Positions 26,742 to 34,837 of a stretch of DNA of 53,178 bases are shown one piece after another. A program made the position numbers and the translations under genes. Numbering within the stretch: position 1 is the stretch's first letter; each line of letters begins with the position of its first letter. Below the pieces are notes generated by a model. The model saw nothing but the letters and a program-made list of their open reading frames with translations, made no database searches and was not told the origin of the DNA. Origin of the DNA: Kiritimatiellia bacterium (GTDB taxonomy: Bacteria; Verrucomicrobiota; Kiritimatiellia; UBA8416; JADHWI01); assembly GCA_030744755.1 (NCBI GenBank), contig JASLPY010000033.1, forward strand, positions 1 through 53,178, in the 5' to 3' direction.

Positions 26742-27663
26742 AAGTGAATCCCTTTCGAGCTTGCCGGTGCCCTGCAAGTCATTTTCTCTATGCGGGAGGT
26801 CTGTGGGCTGCTCCCGAGCAGGTCACGGGGTGGCCCACCAGCACAGGAATATACAGACAGTGCCGACGACGATAGACCCTTTCCTCTTCCTATTCTGGGA
26901 ATGCCTCTCGCTCCGATCTGCCGGATCGTAGCATGCAGGTGATGGCAGACAAGCCAAAAGGAAGGGATGGTGACCTAGCCCCATGTTTAGCAGTCTAAGC
27001 GCCTCCTCCTTTGGAGGAGGATCCGGAAAGGTCCTCCCGAACGGAGAATTCCGTGGGACATGCGATTAGGAGAACCTATGTACGATTGGCAAAGTCTATC
27101 GCATGTACGTGTGTGACTGGGAATCCGGTGAGTCGGTGAGTCGGAAGGAGCCATCTGCGTTGTTACGCAAATTGCAGGGGCTAGGCCGCTAGGGGTTGGG
27201 GATTAGTGGGAGTGGGACAGCACAAATCGACCCCACCGTTTTGAGTGGGATACGAGGCCGTCTTCTCCGACGAGCTATAAAGGCCCATTCTCGAAGACGG
27301 CTATTGACCGAACCATCCATGACGCTACTTATATACAAGAACGCTCGGAAGGGCTTCCCTTTGCTGATATTTTTCATTATCTATTACTGTACGGGTTTCT
27401 GATCGGGCGCTGGCTTGGAAAAAGGGCATTTGACAAAACACGCGGTCAGATCAACTCGGTCCTGTTTCAAGGGCATGTTGAAAGGGCAAATATCGCTCTT
27501 GATCAGATTCGATTATTTCTTGAACTGTATTCCTTTTCTTGCGCGTTCAGAGGAAGGTGTTCGACTGGATCATGTTTTTCAACGCATGCACTTAGCGCGG
27601 TTGGATCTATCAAAGATTCCGAGAGCTTTGTGGTAAGGTACGTTAATTCAGAGGAACAGAATT
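26742..27663. repeat. Repeat-rich spacer upstream of the sulfotransferase gene, with a possible decayed reading frame
   Basis: No intact gene is seen over this stretch. Features: a perfect hairpin CCTCCTCC-TTT-GGAGGAGG (27002-27020); a 9-bp inverted repeat ACATGCGAT/ATCGCATGT (27058-27066 and 27098-27106); the inverted copy of the 42-bp block from 5056-5097 (27217-27258); and hairpin CCGTCTTC/GAAGACGG (27258-27300). From 27207 to 27770 one plus frame is open for 187 codons without an ATG near its beginning. Its stretch FLIGRWLGKRAF to LFLELYSF looks protein-like, but it runs into the sulfotransferase gene and I cannot assign it. It may be a gene remnant. The sequence becomes noticeably richer in A+T after about 27300. 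Confidence 0.6.
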
Positions 27664-28527
27664 GTGAAGCGGATAAAGAGGAAGATCAACACAACATTAT
27701 GGGGCATGGTGACACATGTTCTTGGACGGCGGAAGAAAGACATCCCTATATATCTTTTTTGCCACCATAAAACGGGAACAAATCTTCTCAGCAGGGTATT
27801 TCGCGATATCTGTCTTCGTGAACGTTGGAGTTTTGTTGTGGAACCTTATCAAGTTGAATCGCCACCCGACGGTGACATCGTCCTGTTCCAGAACTCCACC
27901 ATTAATCCGCGACTGATCAAGACTCCATTCTTTGGAATACATATGATTCGAGATCCGCGTGAAGTAATTGTCTCAGGATATTTTTATCATAAGAAAACTC
28001 ACGAGCCGTGGTGCATAAGCAAGGATTTTAACCAAGAAGGACCGCCAACAGGCTGGCCGGTTCCAATGTTTATGCAACATAAATCGAAAGTCTGGGCGGA
28101 CAACTATATATCCTCTCTTGGCGGGCTTTCTTATAGGGAACATCTGAATCAAATGAGCCAAGAAGATGGGATGACTTTCGAGATGAAGAATCTATCATCA
28201 TGGACTATCAGAAATATGTTGGATTGGCAGTACGATAACCCCTCAATACTCGAAATTAAGATGGAGGACGTGAGAGTGGATTATGACAAAGCATTCTCTC
28301 GCATGTTTGATCATTTGGAGTTTGAGCCAAGAAGAAAGAGGATATCGATGAGATGTGCAAGATATCATGATGTTGGACGGATGAGCCCATCGCAGCTTAA
28401 GAGAACGGTTCATGTCAGGACCAAAGAGGTCGCTACATGGAATGACCATTTTTCCGATGACCATAAGATGCTATTCAAGGAGTTGTTTGGTGCCGATTGC
28501 TGTTCTCTTCTCAGATATGAAGATTGA
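27664..28527 (+). CDS. Sulfotransferase domain protein
   Basis: A 287-residue protein with the PAPS-binding features of sulfotransferases. The 5'-phosphosulfate loop is FCHHKTGTNLLSRVF near residue 33, and the 3'-phosphate loop is MIRDPREVIVSGYFYHK near residue 94. It would transfer sulfate from PAPS to a carbohydrate or similar acceptor. The start is GTG at 27664 with GAGGA about eight bases upstream. Codons are visibly richer in A and T than neighbours on either side, and it is on the opposite strand to the flanking mrfA and mrfB genes. This points to acquisition by transfer, possibly linked to polysaccharide sulfation. No PAPS synthesis genes are in the window. Confidence 0.85.
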   Translation: MKRIKRKINTTLWGMVTHVLGRRKKDIPIYLFCHHKTGTNLLSRVFRDICLRERWSFVVEPYQVESPPDGDIVLFQNSTINPRLIKTPFFGIHMIRDPREVIVSGYFYHKKTHEPWCISKDFNQEGPPTGWPVPMFMQHKSKVWADNYISSLGGLSYREHLNQMSQEDGMTFEMKNLSSWTIRNMLDWQYDNPSILEIKMEDVRVDYDKAFSRMFDHLEFEPRRKRISMRCARYHDVGRMSPSQLKRTVHVRTKEVATWNDHFSDDHKMLFKELFGADCCSLLRYED

Positions 28528-28630
28528 AGTGATTCAGCCACCTTCAATCCTCCTCATTCTGAGAGCGGAGATGCAAGGTATGAGTTCTTTGAAACCGTTT
28601 CAGAGCCGGTGCTTTCCGGTACGGCCAAGA

Positions 28631-28654
28631 TCCCTCTTCTGGTCAGAAGAGGGA
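28631..28654. terminator. Hairpin between convergent sulfotransferase and mrfB genes
   Basis: A perfect inverted repeat with 11-bp arms (TCCCTCTTCTG and CAGAAGAGGGA) and a 2-base spacer lies between two convergent genes. The position suits a bidirectional terminator, but no clear T-run follows on either strand, so the role is inferred. Confidence 0.45.
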
Positions 28655-28676
28655 AGCGGAAGCAGCGCTCATCGCA

Positions 28677-29648
28677 TTACTGTTCCGGGAACCGGGTCAT
28701 GATGTCGGCGAGGGTTACCAGGTCCAACATGTTGTGCTTCAGGGCTTCGACCATCTGCCACGCGTCGTTCGTTCGCACGTAGGCGTGGTATGCGTCGGGG
28801 ATCTCGCTGCCGGGTATGTCGCCGTGCCTGTTGCGCTTGCAGATATGGCGTTCCAACGTCTGCAGTTTGCAGTCGGGGAGCGTGTCTTTCCAGACGCGCC
28901 TGCTTTCATGAAGCAGATCAAAATGTGGCGGCTGAAGATCAAACGGTAGCCCATTGGCTGCGGCCCGGGCGCGAATGAACGGCATGTCGTAGCTCTTCCC
29001 GTTGAATGTCACGAGAAGTTTCCGCGGATAACATTCTTCGATGAACCGGATGATCACGCCGGCCTCTTCAGCGTAATTACGAGCGAAGAACTGCCTCACC
29101 TCAAACCCGCCGTTTTGCCAGAGCATCACTCCTATCAGAAAAAGGGGAGAGTTGTTGAGACCCGTGCTTTCGATGTCCATGAAGACGATGTCTGAAGGCG
29201 TCAGGGCGGTTGGATCCAGTGTCGGCACGAGCTTCCGGCAAAGCGAAGATTGGGGTTCATCCAGCTGGTCACCGAATCGCTCGCCCAAGGTGTCTGCGCC
29301 CTCGAGTTCGCTGACAGGCAGACAGATTTCAAACAGTTTTCCTCGTGGTGTTTCGATCTCGCGACCCTCCGTCACGCTATCCTCGAGAACCACGCGATAC
29401 CGATCAGCCCTTTCGGAATCAATATTACTGCGTCGCGATGTTCGGGGGAGGTTGCGCTGGTAGAGTATTGTCTCTAAAGGAGAAGCTGGCCGCACATTCG
29501 GGCTCTTCTGCTTCTGGATGGTTCGCCGCAGATCATCCGGACGGAAGGATCTGTGGTCACTCACCTTTCCTGTTCCGTGGCCAAGACGGGCCAACTTGGC
29601 TCGCAGGTCTTTCAGTTGCTTCTTCTTGTCTGGTGCTTTTTTCGGCAT
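28677..29648 (-). CDS. mrfB: RNase H-like/DEDD exonuclease (MrfB/YprB-like)
   Basis: A 323-residue protein whose C-terminal 170 residues are a DnaQ-like 3'-5' exonuclease: ExoI motif VFMDIESTGLNN (Asp and Glu), ExoII region LVTFNGKSYDMPFI, and ExoIII-like HNMLDLVTLADI. The central HFDLLHESRRVWKDTLPDCK resembles Bacillus YprB/MrfB closely. The first 90 residues are basic and probably disordered. The ATG at 29648 has AAGGGA eight bases upstream. In Bacillus, mrfA and mrfB are neighbours and act together in mitomycin C lesion repair. Here mrfB lies upstream of mrfA with a sulfotransferase gene between them on the other strand, so cotranscription with mrfA is unlikely. Confidence 0.87.
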   Translation of the reverse strand: MPKKAPDKKKQLKDLRAKLARLGHGTGKVSDHRSFRPDDLRRTIQKQKSPNVRPASPLETILYQRNLPRTSRRSNIDSERADRYRVVLEDSVTEGREIETPRGKLFEICLPVSELEGADTLGERFGDQLDEPQSSLCRKLVPTLDPTALTPSDIVFMDIESTGLNNSPLFLIGVMLWQNGGFEVRQFFARNYAEEAGVIIRFIEECYPRKLLVTFNGKSYDMPFIRARAAANGLPFDLQPPHFDLLHESRRVWKDTLPDCKLQTLERHICKRNRHGDIPGSEIPDAYHAYVRTNDAWQMVEALKHNMLDLVTLADIMTRFPEQ

Positions 29649-29726
29649 TTTCGGGTTCCCTTGTGATATCCGGCAATGGGTCGTCAGGGAAAGCGTATCA
29701 AAAGGGAGACACGCCTTACGGCGTTG

Positions 29727-29744
29727 ACTACAAACGTTTGTAGT
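29727..29744. promoter_or_regulatory. Perfect 18-bp palindrome, candidate operator upstream of mrfB
   Basis: ACTACAAACGTTTGTAGT is a perfect palindrome about 80 bp upstream of the mrfB start. Its TACA/TGTA half-sites recall operators of BlaI/MecI-type winged-helix repressors. No such regulator is in the window, so the assignment is tentative. Confidence 0.4.
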
Positions 29745-29991
29745 TAAGCCCGTGAGGGCTGTTCCTTGTTTCTCGACAGACTCAGTGGATTAGAAAGCAT
29801 GCCAGGTAGGCAACGGTCAAGGTTTAAACGGGGCAGAGTTCTTGTGGCAATGTGTGGCGTGCGCTTTTTGTGCCGAAACATATTCACAACTCATGCGCTT
29901 GGTCCACCTCGTAGCGGTGGACGTCGTTCGATCGGAGTCGGGTGCTACCTAAGAGGGAGCCAATTCCCCGTAGCTCCCGATTCCAATCAGG

Positions 29992-30024
29992 AGTATCTCC
30001 AGCTTTCAAGGAACCGGGGATACT
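29992..30024 (-). terminator. Hairpin downstream of the MurU-AmgK gene
   Basis: AGTATCTCC (29992-30000) pairs with GGGGATACT (30016-30024) at 8 of 9 positions, ten bases beyond the stop codon of the minus-strand gene. Position fits a terminator, but there is no strong T-run. Confidence 0.35.
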
Positions 30025-30033
30025 GTGATCAAG

Positions 30034-31962
30034 TTAGGATTGTCGGAGTTCCTCAACGACTTCCTTGAGATGTGGCATCCCGTCCATGTGTGAAAGCGCC
30101 AGCCTCATACGCTCCAGCGCCGGGGGAATATAGCGCTCGAATCTTCGCGTTCCGGGAGATGAGCTGAGCCTCCCGAACGCTCCAAGCGCCTGCGCCAGTC
30201 GCTGCACGGCGGCCGGCCAGAAGGTATCTCGTACCACGGTGGCCATACGGCTGTGATTGATGTAGAACTCCAACAGGTCGCTGAGCATGCTCTCCGGCAG
30301 CATCACGTAGGGGTCGCAGAGAAGCGATGCCAGGTCATAGGCAGGCGACCCCATGCGCATTCCCTGGAAATCAATCAGGACGGGTCTGCCGCGGCGAAGA
30401 AGAATGTTGCTCGACTGCATGTCACGATGCACGAGGACCTTGGGACTGTCAACGAGTGGCCGGGAAACCGTGCGAAGATTCTCCATGATAGATCTCACCC
30501 GCGCCGTGCCCGGCCTGAGCCGCTTCCGGAGCAGATGTTCCGCAAAGAGATCGTGCTCCCATTCATAGAGGGAGCGGGAGAAAGGTCTTTCAAGCCGGAT
30601 CCCGGAAAGAGCCGAATCGTCTATAGCCTGCATGCGAAGCAGGACTTCGAGAACGGCCTCGTAATGTCGCTTCAGATTTTTTTTCGAAAGGCCGCCGGCT
30701 CTGTTTTCCAGTGACACGTCGCCCACGTCTTCCACAACCGTTGTTCTGCGCCCGGGTAAATCGAGTATCACATCGGGAACGGGTATTCTTTCGTCCCTGA
30801 GGAAGCGACTGTGACCCGCGTATCGTTTGTTCTCCGGGCGTTCGGTTCCGTACCGGATCAGGATTGCCGTGGAATTCCTTTTCGCCAGTCGGGCGAAACC
30901 CCGATCCGATCCGCGAGCCGATAGTAACTGAAGGCTAGTGTCCTTCTGTGCCCAACCAAGCTGACTGATAACGTAGCCAAGATTGTCCTCTCCCTCGAGT
31001 ACCGCCGCGTTCAAGACGGTCCCCGTCAAAGGCCGGTTAACATGAACGCCTCTACCTACTATTGCCTGGTTCAGTTTTGCCCGGGGCCCAATATCAGCAC
31101 CGTCCCATACCACTGAATCGCGGATCCTGGCTCCCGCCGCCGCTGTAACGCCTTTCCCGACTGCCACTACTCCGTCAAATGTCAGCCCATTTGTCTTGAG
31201 TTTCCGCAGTCGCCTCCCGTTACCGACGCGCCGGGCCTTATCCAGGAACTCCTTGCGACTCCATGTCTCTGCGTGGGTCCTGAGGTACGAATCCGGTGTC
31301 CCCATGTCCGACCAGTAAGCTCCTGGAATCGTGATGCCCGCGACACGCTTTCCATCCTTCATCGCCAAGCGGTATGCACTGATTATCGAGCTTGGCCCTT
31401 TTTCGGGAATGTAATTCAGAATATCCGGCTTCAGGAGGTGGAGGCCGCAAAACGTGAAGGTTCCGGGCTTGCCCGGCCGGGAACTGGCGAAGTTACGGAT
31501 CGTGTCATCGGACATCTCAACGGTTCTTGGCCCTTTCTCACCGTGCATCCAGAGAACGGCGACCGTGTCGCTCTCCAGATGGCGCAGGAAGGGAACCGGG
31601 GTGGCACTTGCGGCGATATCGGTATTGACCAGCCAGAACGGGGAGTCGTCAAAAAACCACTCCGCCCTGCGCAACGCGCCTCCCGTCTCCAGGATGGTTG
31701 GTTCGAAGGACAGGTTGATCCGGATGCCTTCAGTTCCTGCCCGCTGTTTGAGGTAGGACAGGATGGGAGACGGCTCGTGGTGCAGGTTGACCATGAAGTC
31801 CCGAACGCCCCACTCCGCGAGCATGTCAATTATGTGCCCAATGGCAGGTTTGCCCCAGAGCGGCATCACCGGTTTCGGCAGGTCGAAGGAAAGGGGGCTT
31901 ATCCGTGTGCCGAAGCCGGCTGCCAGCAGAAAAGCTTTTCTTGGTGGCCCGGAATGTTTCAT
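30034..31962 (-). CDS. Fused MurU-like nucleotidyltransferase and AmgK-like amino-sugar kinase
   Basis: A 642-residue fusion. Residues 8-235 are a nucleotidyltransferase with FLLAAGFGTRISPLSFDLPK (intact G-x-G-T-R) and LVNTDIAAS. Residues about 255-325 have hexapeptide-like repeats (VVAVGKGVTAAAGARIRDSV), suggesting a short left-handed beta-helix. Residues 345-640 are an aminoglycoside-phosphotransferase-fold kinase with KVLVHRDMQSSNILL (HxDxxxxN) and VLIDFQGMRMGSPAYDLASL. In Pseudomonas, separate AmgK and MurU convert MurNAc to MurNAc-1-phosphate and UDP-MurNAc, bypassing de novo synthesis. The same chemistry in one chain is likely here because the next gene upstream encodes a NamZ-type muramidase, overlapping by four bases. 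Confidence 0.87.
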   Translation of the reverse strand: MKHSGPPRKAFLLAAGFGTRISPLSFDLPKPVMPLWGKPAIGHIIDMLAEWGVRDFMVNLHHEPSPILSYLKQRAGTEGIRINLSFEPTILETGGALRRAEWFFDDSPFWLVNTDIAASATPVPFLRHLESDTVAVLWMHGEKGPRTVEMSDDTIRNFASSRPGKPGTFTFCGLHLLKPDILNYIPEKGPSSIISAYRLAMKDGKRVAGITIPGAYWSDMGTPDSYLRTHAETWSRKEFLDKARRVGNGRRLRKLKTNGLTFDGVVAVGKGVTAAAGARIRDSVVWDGADIGPRAKLNQAIVGRGVHVNRPLTGTVLNAAVLEGEDNLGYVISQLGWAQKDTSLQLLSARGSDRGFARLAKRNSTAILIRYGTERPENKRYAGHSRFLRDERIPVPDVILDLPGRRTTVVEDVGDVSLENRAGGLSKKNLKRHYEAVLEVLLRMQAIDDSALSGIRLERPFSRSLYEWEHDLFAEHLLRKRLRPGTARVRSIMENLRTVSRPLVDSPKVLVHRDMQSSNILLRRGRPVLIDFQGMRMGSPAYDLASLLCDPYVMLPESMLSDLLEFYINHSRMATVVRDTFWPAAVQRLAQALGAFGRLSSSPGTRRFERYIPPALERMRLALSHMDGMPHLKEVVEELRQS

Positions 31963-33140
31963 GCCGCACTACCCTTGTCGTAAAGCAGGTGCTTCTTTCG
32001 TGAGCGACGGAAGCGCGCGAGGTCTCCTGTCCACTCGGCAGAAATAGACCGTGCATTTCTGCCTTTCTTCAGGTTCGACCTCACGGCGTCGGTTCCAAGG
32101 AGTTTGTCAAAGAAGTCTTCGTGGACGCCTTTACTTTTCCAGATACGATCGGTGCCGTACAATTCCTGGAGAACGTCAATTATTGTTACGGCTGTAAGGA
32201 TCGGCCGGAAACGATCCGGACTTGAGATTGTCATGCGAACACCATTGATGGCATTGCCGCGCTTTTTGCCTGGGAAGGGGATGTATCTGTGCGGATAGAA
32301 GTGCACGCCGGGAAGCCTTCTGGCTGTTAGAGCAGAAGACACATCGTCTCCCTTGGTCCAGCGGCTTCCGAAGACCTGGAACGGAAGGCTTGTGCGGCGC
32401 CCGTGGTCCAGAGCTGCGAGACCCTCCATGCACACTGTCGCCGCAAAGCATTTGGCGGATTCCCACGAGAGCATTGCCGGGGAGGGCGGTATCCATGGAG
32501 GCCAGTCCTGGCCGCGAGCGGCGTCACGGTGGTAACCATCCATACAGGCGATCTTGAGGTCAACATCGAGGTCGGAGTTCTCTTTGATCCACAACGCCGT
32601 TTCTCCGGGCGTCATTCCGTAAGACATGGGCGCCTCGATGAGTGAGACGAAGCTCTCGAAACCTTCCGCAACAATCGGGCCGTCAACAGTGTTGGGAAGA
32701 GGGATCGGCCGGTCGGCGACAACGACCTCTTTCCCTGCGGATGCGGCAGCTTCGATGACGAGCTTCAAGGTGGAAACGTACGTGTAGGGCCTGGCGCCGA
32801 TGTCCTGCATGTCCACGACGAGCGTATCGACTTCGCGCAGCATGCGTGGTGTTGGTTGTCTTGTTTTTCCGTACAGGGAATAGACCGGAATGTGCCAATC
32901 GGGGTGTCTCGTTGAGCGGCATGAGGCGCCGGCCGCGGCTCTCCCGAAGAAGCCGTGTTCCGGCCCCAGCAGGCATACGAGATCGACATCAGAGGATCGC
33001 CACAATCTCTCGCTGGACATGCAACCGTGGGAATCCACCGCGGCGGTATGACTCACCAGGCCGATACGTCTCCCGCGGAGCCACCTCTTGTGGCGGAACA
33101 GCAGCACGTCTATGCCTGGTTGGAACTTCCGTTTGTGCAT
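31959..33140 (-). CDS. namZ: Exo-beta-N-acetylmuramidase NamZ family (DUF1343)
   Basis: A 393-residue DUF1343 protein. Typical family segments are FQPGIDVLL, GRRIGLVSHTAAVD, LLGPEHGFFGRAAAG and VDMQDIGARPYTYVSTL. Further on come RPIPLPNTVDGPI, APMSYGMTPGETA and CMEGLAALDHGRRTSLPFQ. Characterised NamZ enzymes release terminal MurNAc from peptidoglycan fragments. No signal peptide is visible at the N-terminus (basic, then domain start at about residue 8), so it probably works in the cytoplasm on imported muropeptides, unlike secreted homologues. Its TGA overlaps the ATG of the MurU-AmgK fusion, giving a coupled release-then-activate pathway. Confidence 0.88.
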   Translation of the reverse strand: MHKRKFQPGIDVLLFRHKRWLRGRRIGLVSHTAAVDSHGCMSSERLWRSSDVDLVCLLGPEHGFFGRAAAGASCRSTRHPDWHIPVYSLYGKTRQPTPRMLREVDTLVVDMQDIGARPYTYVSTLKLVIEAAASAGKEVVVADRPIPLPNTVDGPIVAEGFESFVSLIEAPMSYGMTPGETALWIKENSDLDVDLKIACMDGYHRDAARGQDWPPWIPPSPAMLSWESAKCFAATVCMEGLAALDHGRRTSLPFQVFGSRWTKGDDVSSALTARRLPGVHFYPHRYIPFPGKKRGNAINGVRMTISSPDRFRPILTAVTIIDVLQELYGTDRIWKSKGVHEDFFDKLLGTDAVRSNLKKGRNARSISAEWTGDLARFRRSRKKHLLYDKGSAA

Positions 33141-33151
33141 CTCTACCTGAC

Positions 33152-33499
33152 TTATTGGCCTTTGATGCGCGCTCGTCGTGCCTGAAGTTCTTCGTTATCT
33201 TTCTCGTTTTCTTTACACCACTGCCTCATGTCGAATCCGTCACGAGCGCTACGTTCAGACCCGCTTGAATAGGAGCCTACGTTGGGACGAGTTACTCGTT
33301 TCCGGTTGTCATGGGCGACACTCATGGACATCGCGACGATGGCCACGAGAGAGAAAACGGCGAGAATGACCCACTTGATCCATGCCCCCGAGCTTTCGGA
33401 CTGTTTCTTTGTCCTGTTGACGGCTGGCCTGCGCTGTGCTCCCGGATTCGGCTTTTCTTTCGATGCTCTAGTACTGTTTTTTACAACCTTTATTGCCAT
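33152..33499 (-). CDS. Small single-pass membrane protein, first gene of the namZ operon
   Basis: A 115-residue protein with no recognised family. A basic N-terminal 38 residues precede one transmembrane helix (WVILAVFSLVAIVAMSMSV), then a charged tail ending in KDNEELQARRARIKGQ, probably helical. The start is the ATG at 33499, with GGAGAGG five bases upstream. It lies 12 bp ahead of namZ on the same strand, so it is likely cotranscribed. A role in holding the salvage enzymes at the membrane is possible but speculative. Confidence 0.75.
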   Translation of the reverse strand: MAIKVVKNSTRASKEKPNPGAQRRPAVNRTKKQSESSGAWIKWVILAVFSLVAIVAMSMSVAHDNRKRVTRPNVGSYSSGSERSARDGFDMRQWCKENEKDNEELQARRARIKGQ

Positions 33500-33586
33500 A
33501 GTGGCCTCTCCATAACCGATGTACTCTGCCGATGGCACTGCGCTGGCCTCGAGGGATCTGAGGTAACATGAAATAAGAAACTCGGG

Positions 33587-34693
33587 CTAGTCATCGAGTC
33601 GCACAAACACCTGTTCCATTGCTTCTAAATGAGATTCAAGCCTGTATTCCTGTTCATAAACCCTTCTCCCTTCTTTCCCCATTCTCATCCGCAAATCCGG
33701 GTTCTCAATTAGTAGGGCTAGTTTTTCGGCGAGGGCCTGCTCCTGTTGAATTGGAACCAACAACCCCGTTTTGCCATCTTGCACAATGTCAGGTACACCT
33801 CTCCAACGGGTACCCACTACGGGCAATTCAAACATCATGGCTTCTAGTACTACGTTTCCAAAGGATTCGGCTTCATAGTATGTTGGGAAACACAGAATGT
33901 CAGCCTCCTTATAGTTTTTCCATTTGGCTTCTCCGGTCTTTACGCCCAGGAACTCGACATAATCATGCAGTTGTTCTTTTTGACAAAAAGCAATGCATTC
34001 CTGCTCAAATTCATCACAGACAAATCCTCCCATGAGCTGCAACTTACAATTCATATGCCATTTTCTCAACAACTTGGTGGCTTCGAGCAAGATTTTCACG
34101 CCCTTGGAGGGTATTAGCACTCCTACAAAGAGTACATTGACTCGCTTTTCTACAACTCTTTGAATGGGCACAAAGGGTCTTCCTTCGTCCTCCAACCCAT
34201 TCTTGATCACGAGCGTCTTCTTGGCATCAAAATACTGTGAATCAGGAGGGTTCAGAGCAGACAGTTGTATTCCAACATCGGGGTTTCGATAGGCGAACCT
34301 GCTCAAGCGCTGTAGCCAAACGGGGCTATTGGTCAGATACTCGGAAATTCCTGCTGCCCGGAAATGAAAGACACATTGCTTAAAGAACGGGCGAACACAC
34401 ATCAGAATGATGACATCTCGTATGACAGGCACGAACTTTGGGCCTGCTGGAGGGTAGTACAGAGTATCAATCCCATATCTGAAACGCAGGGCGATGGTAT
34501 GAAAGACAATCTTGGCCAGATGGAGGACTTTTGACAAACGGAATTTCCCAACGGATTCAACGGATCCGGAAAATGCCATCCGAACATGGTAGATTCTGAG
34601 ATGTTGGAATTTGCCCTTCACCAAACGCTCAATCATCATTGATTGCCCGTGATAAGGGGGTGGAGTCTGTCCGATGACCAACACTCTTTTCAT
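33587..34693 (-). CDS. Glycosyltransferase family 4
   Basis: A 368-residue GT-B glycosyltransferase. N-terminal MKRVLVIGQTPPPYHGQSMM is typical of GT4. The second domain contains NVLFVGVLIPSKGVKILLEA and the E-x7-E motif region EAESFGNVVLEAMMFELPVV, followed by DGKTGLLVP. It is apart from the main polysaccharide locus and its DNA is A+T-richer than the genes around it, so it may have been acquired separately. The 87-bp gap to the small membrane protein gene suggests a distinct transcript. Sugar and acceptor are unknown. Confidence 0.9.
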   Translation of the reverse strand: MKRVLVIGQTPPPYHGQSMMIERLVKGKFQHLRIYHVRMAFSGSVESVGKFRLSKVLHLAKIVFHTIALRFRYGIDTLYYPPAGPKFVPVIRDVIILMCVRPFFKQCVFHFRAAGISEYLTNSPVWLQRLSRFAYRNPDVGIQLSALNPPDSQYFDAKKTLVIKNGLEDEGRPFVPIQRVVEKRVNVLFVGVLIPSKGVKILLEATKLLRKWHMNCKLQLMGGFVCDEFEQECIAFCQKEQLHDYVEFLGVKTGEAKWKNYKEADILCFPTYYEAESFGNVVLEAMMFELPVVGTRWRGVPDIVQDGKTGLLVPIQQEQALAEKLALLIENPDLRMRMGKEGRRVYEQEYRLESHLEAMEQVFVRLDD

Positions 34694-34837
34694 TAGTGCA
34701 TAAAGGCTTGCTAAGGATTTCGTATCAATTTCAATAATCTCGCATGAATAGGAGGTTTCATCAAGGACAGTATTGATGGTAACCCTTGGATATACTAATG
34801 TGTGGAAAAACCATGCGTCTTCATGATCGGAGCAATG

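Larger units (their letters stand above)
29649..30033. other. Noncoding spacer between mrfB and the MurU-AmgK gene
   Basis: No gene is supported here. It holds an 18-bp perfect palindrome (29727-29744), a hairpin GTCCACC/GGTGGAC (29902-29922), a weaker GGGAGC/GCTCCC pair (29955-29978), and a 9-bp hairpin next to the stop of the MurU-AmgK gene (29992-30024). It should contain the promoter for mrfB, but I see no clear -35/-10 pair. Confidence 0.6.
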
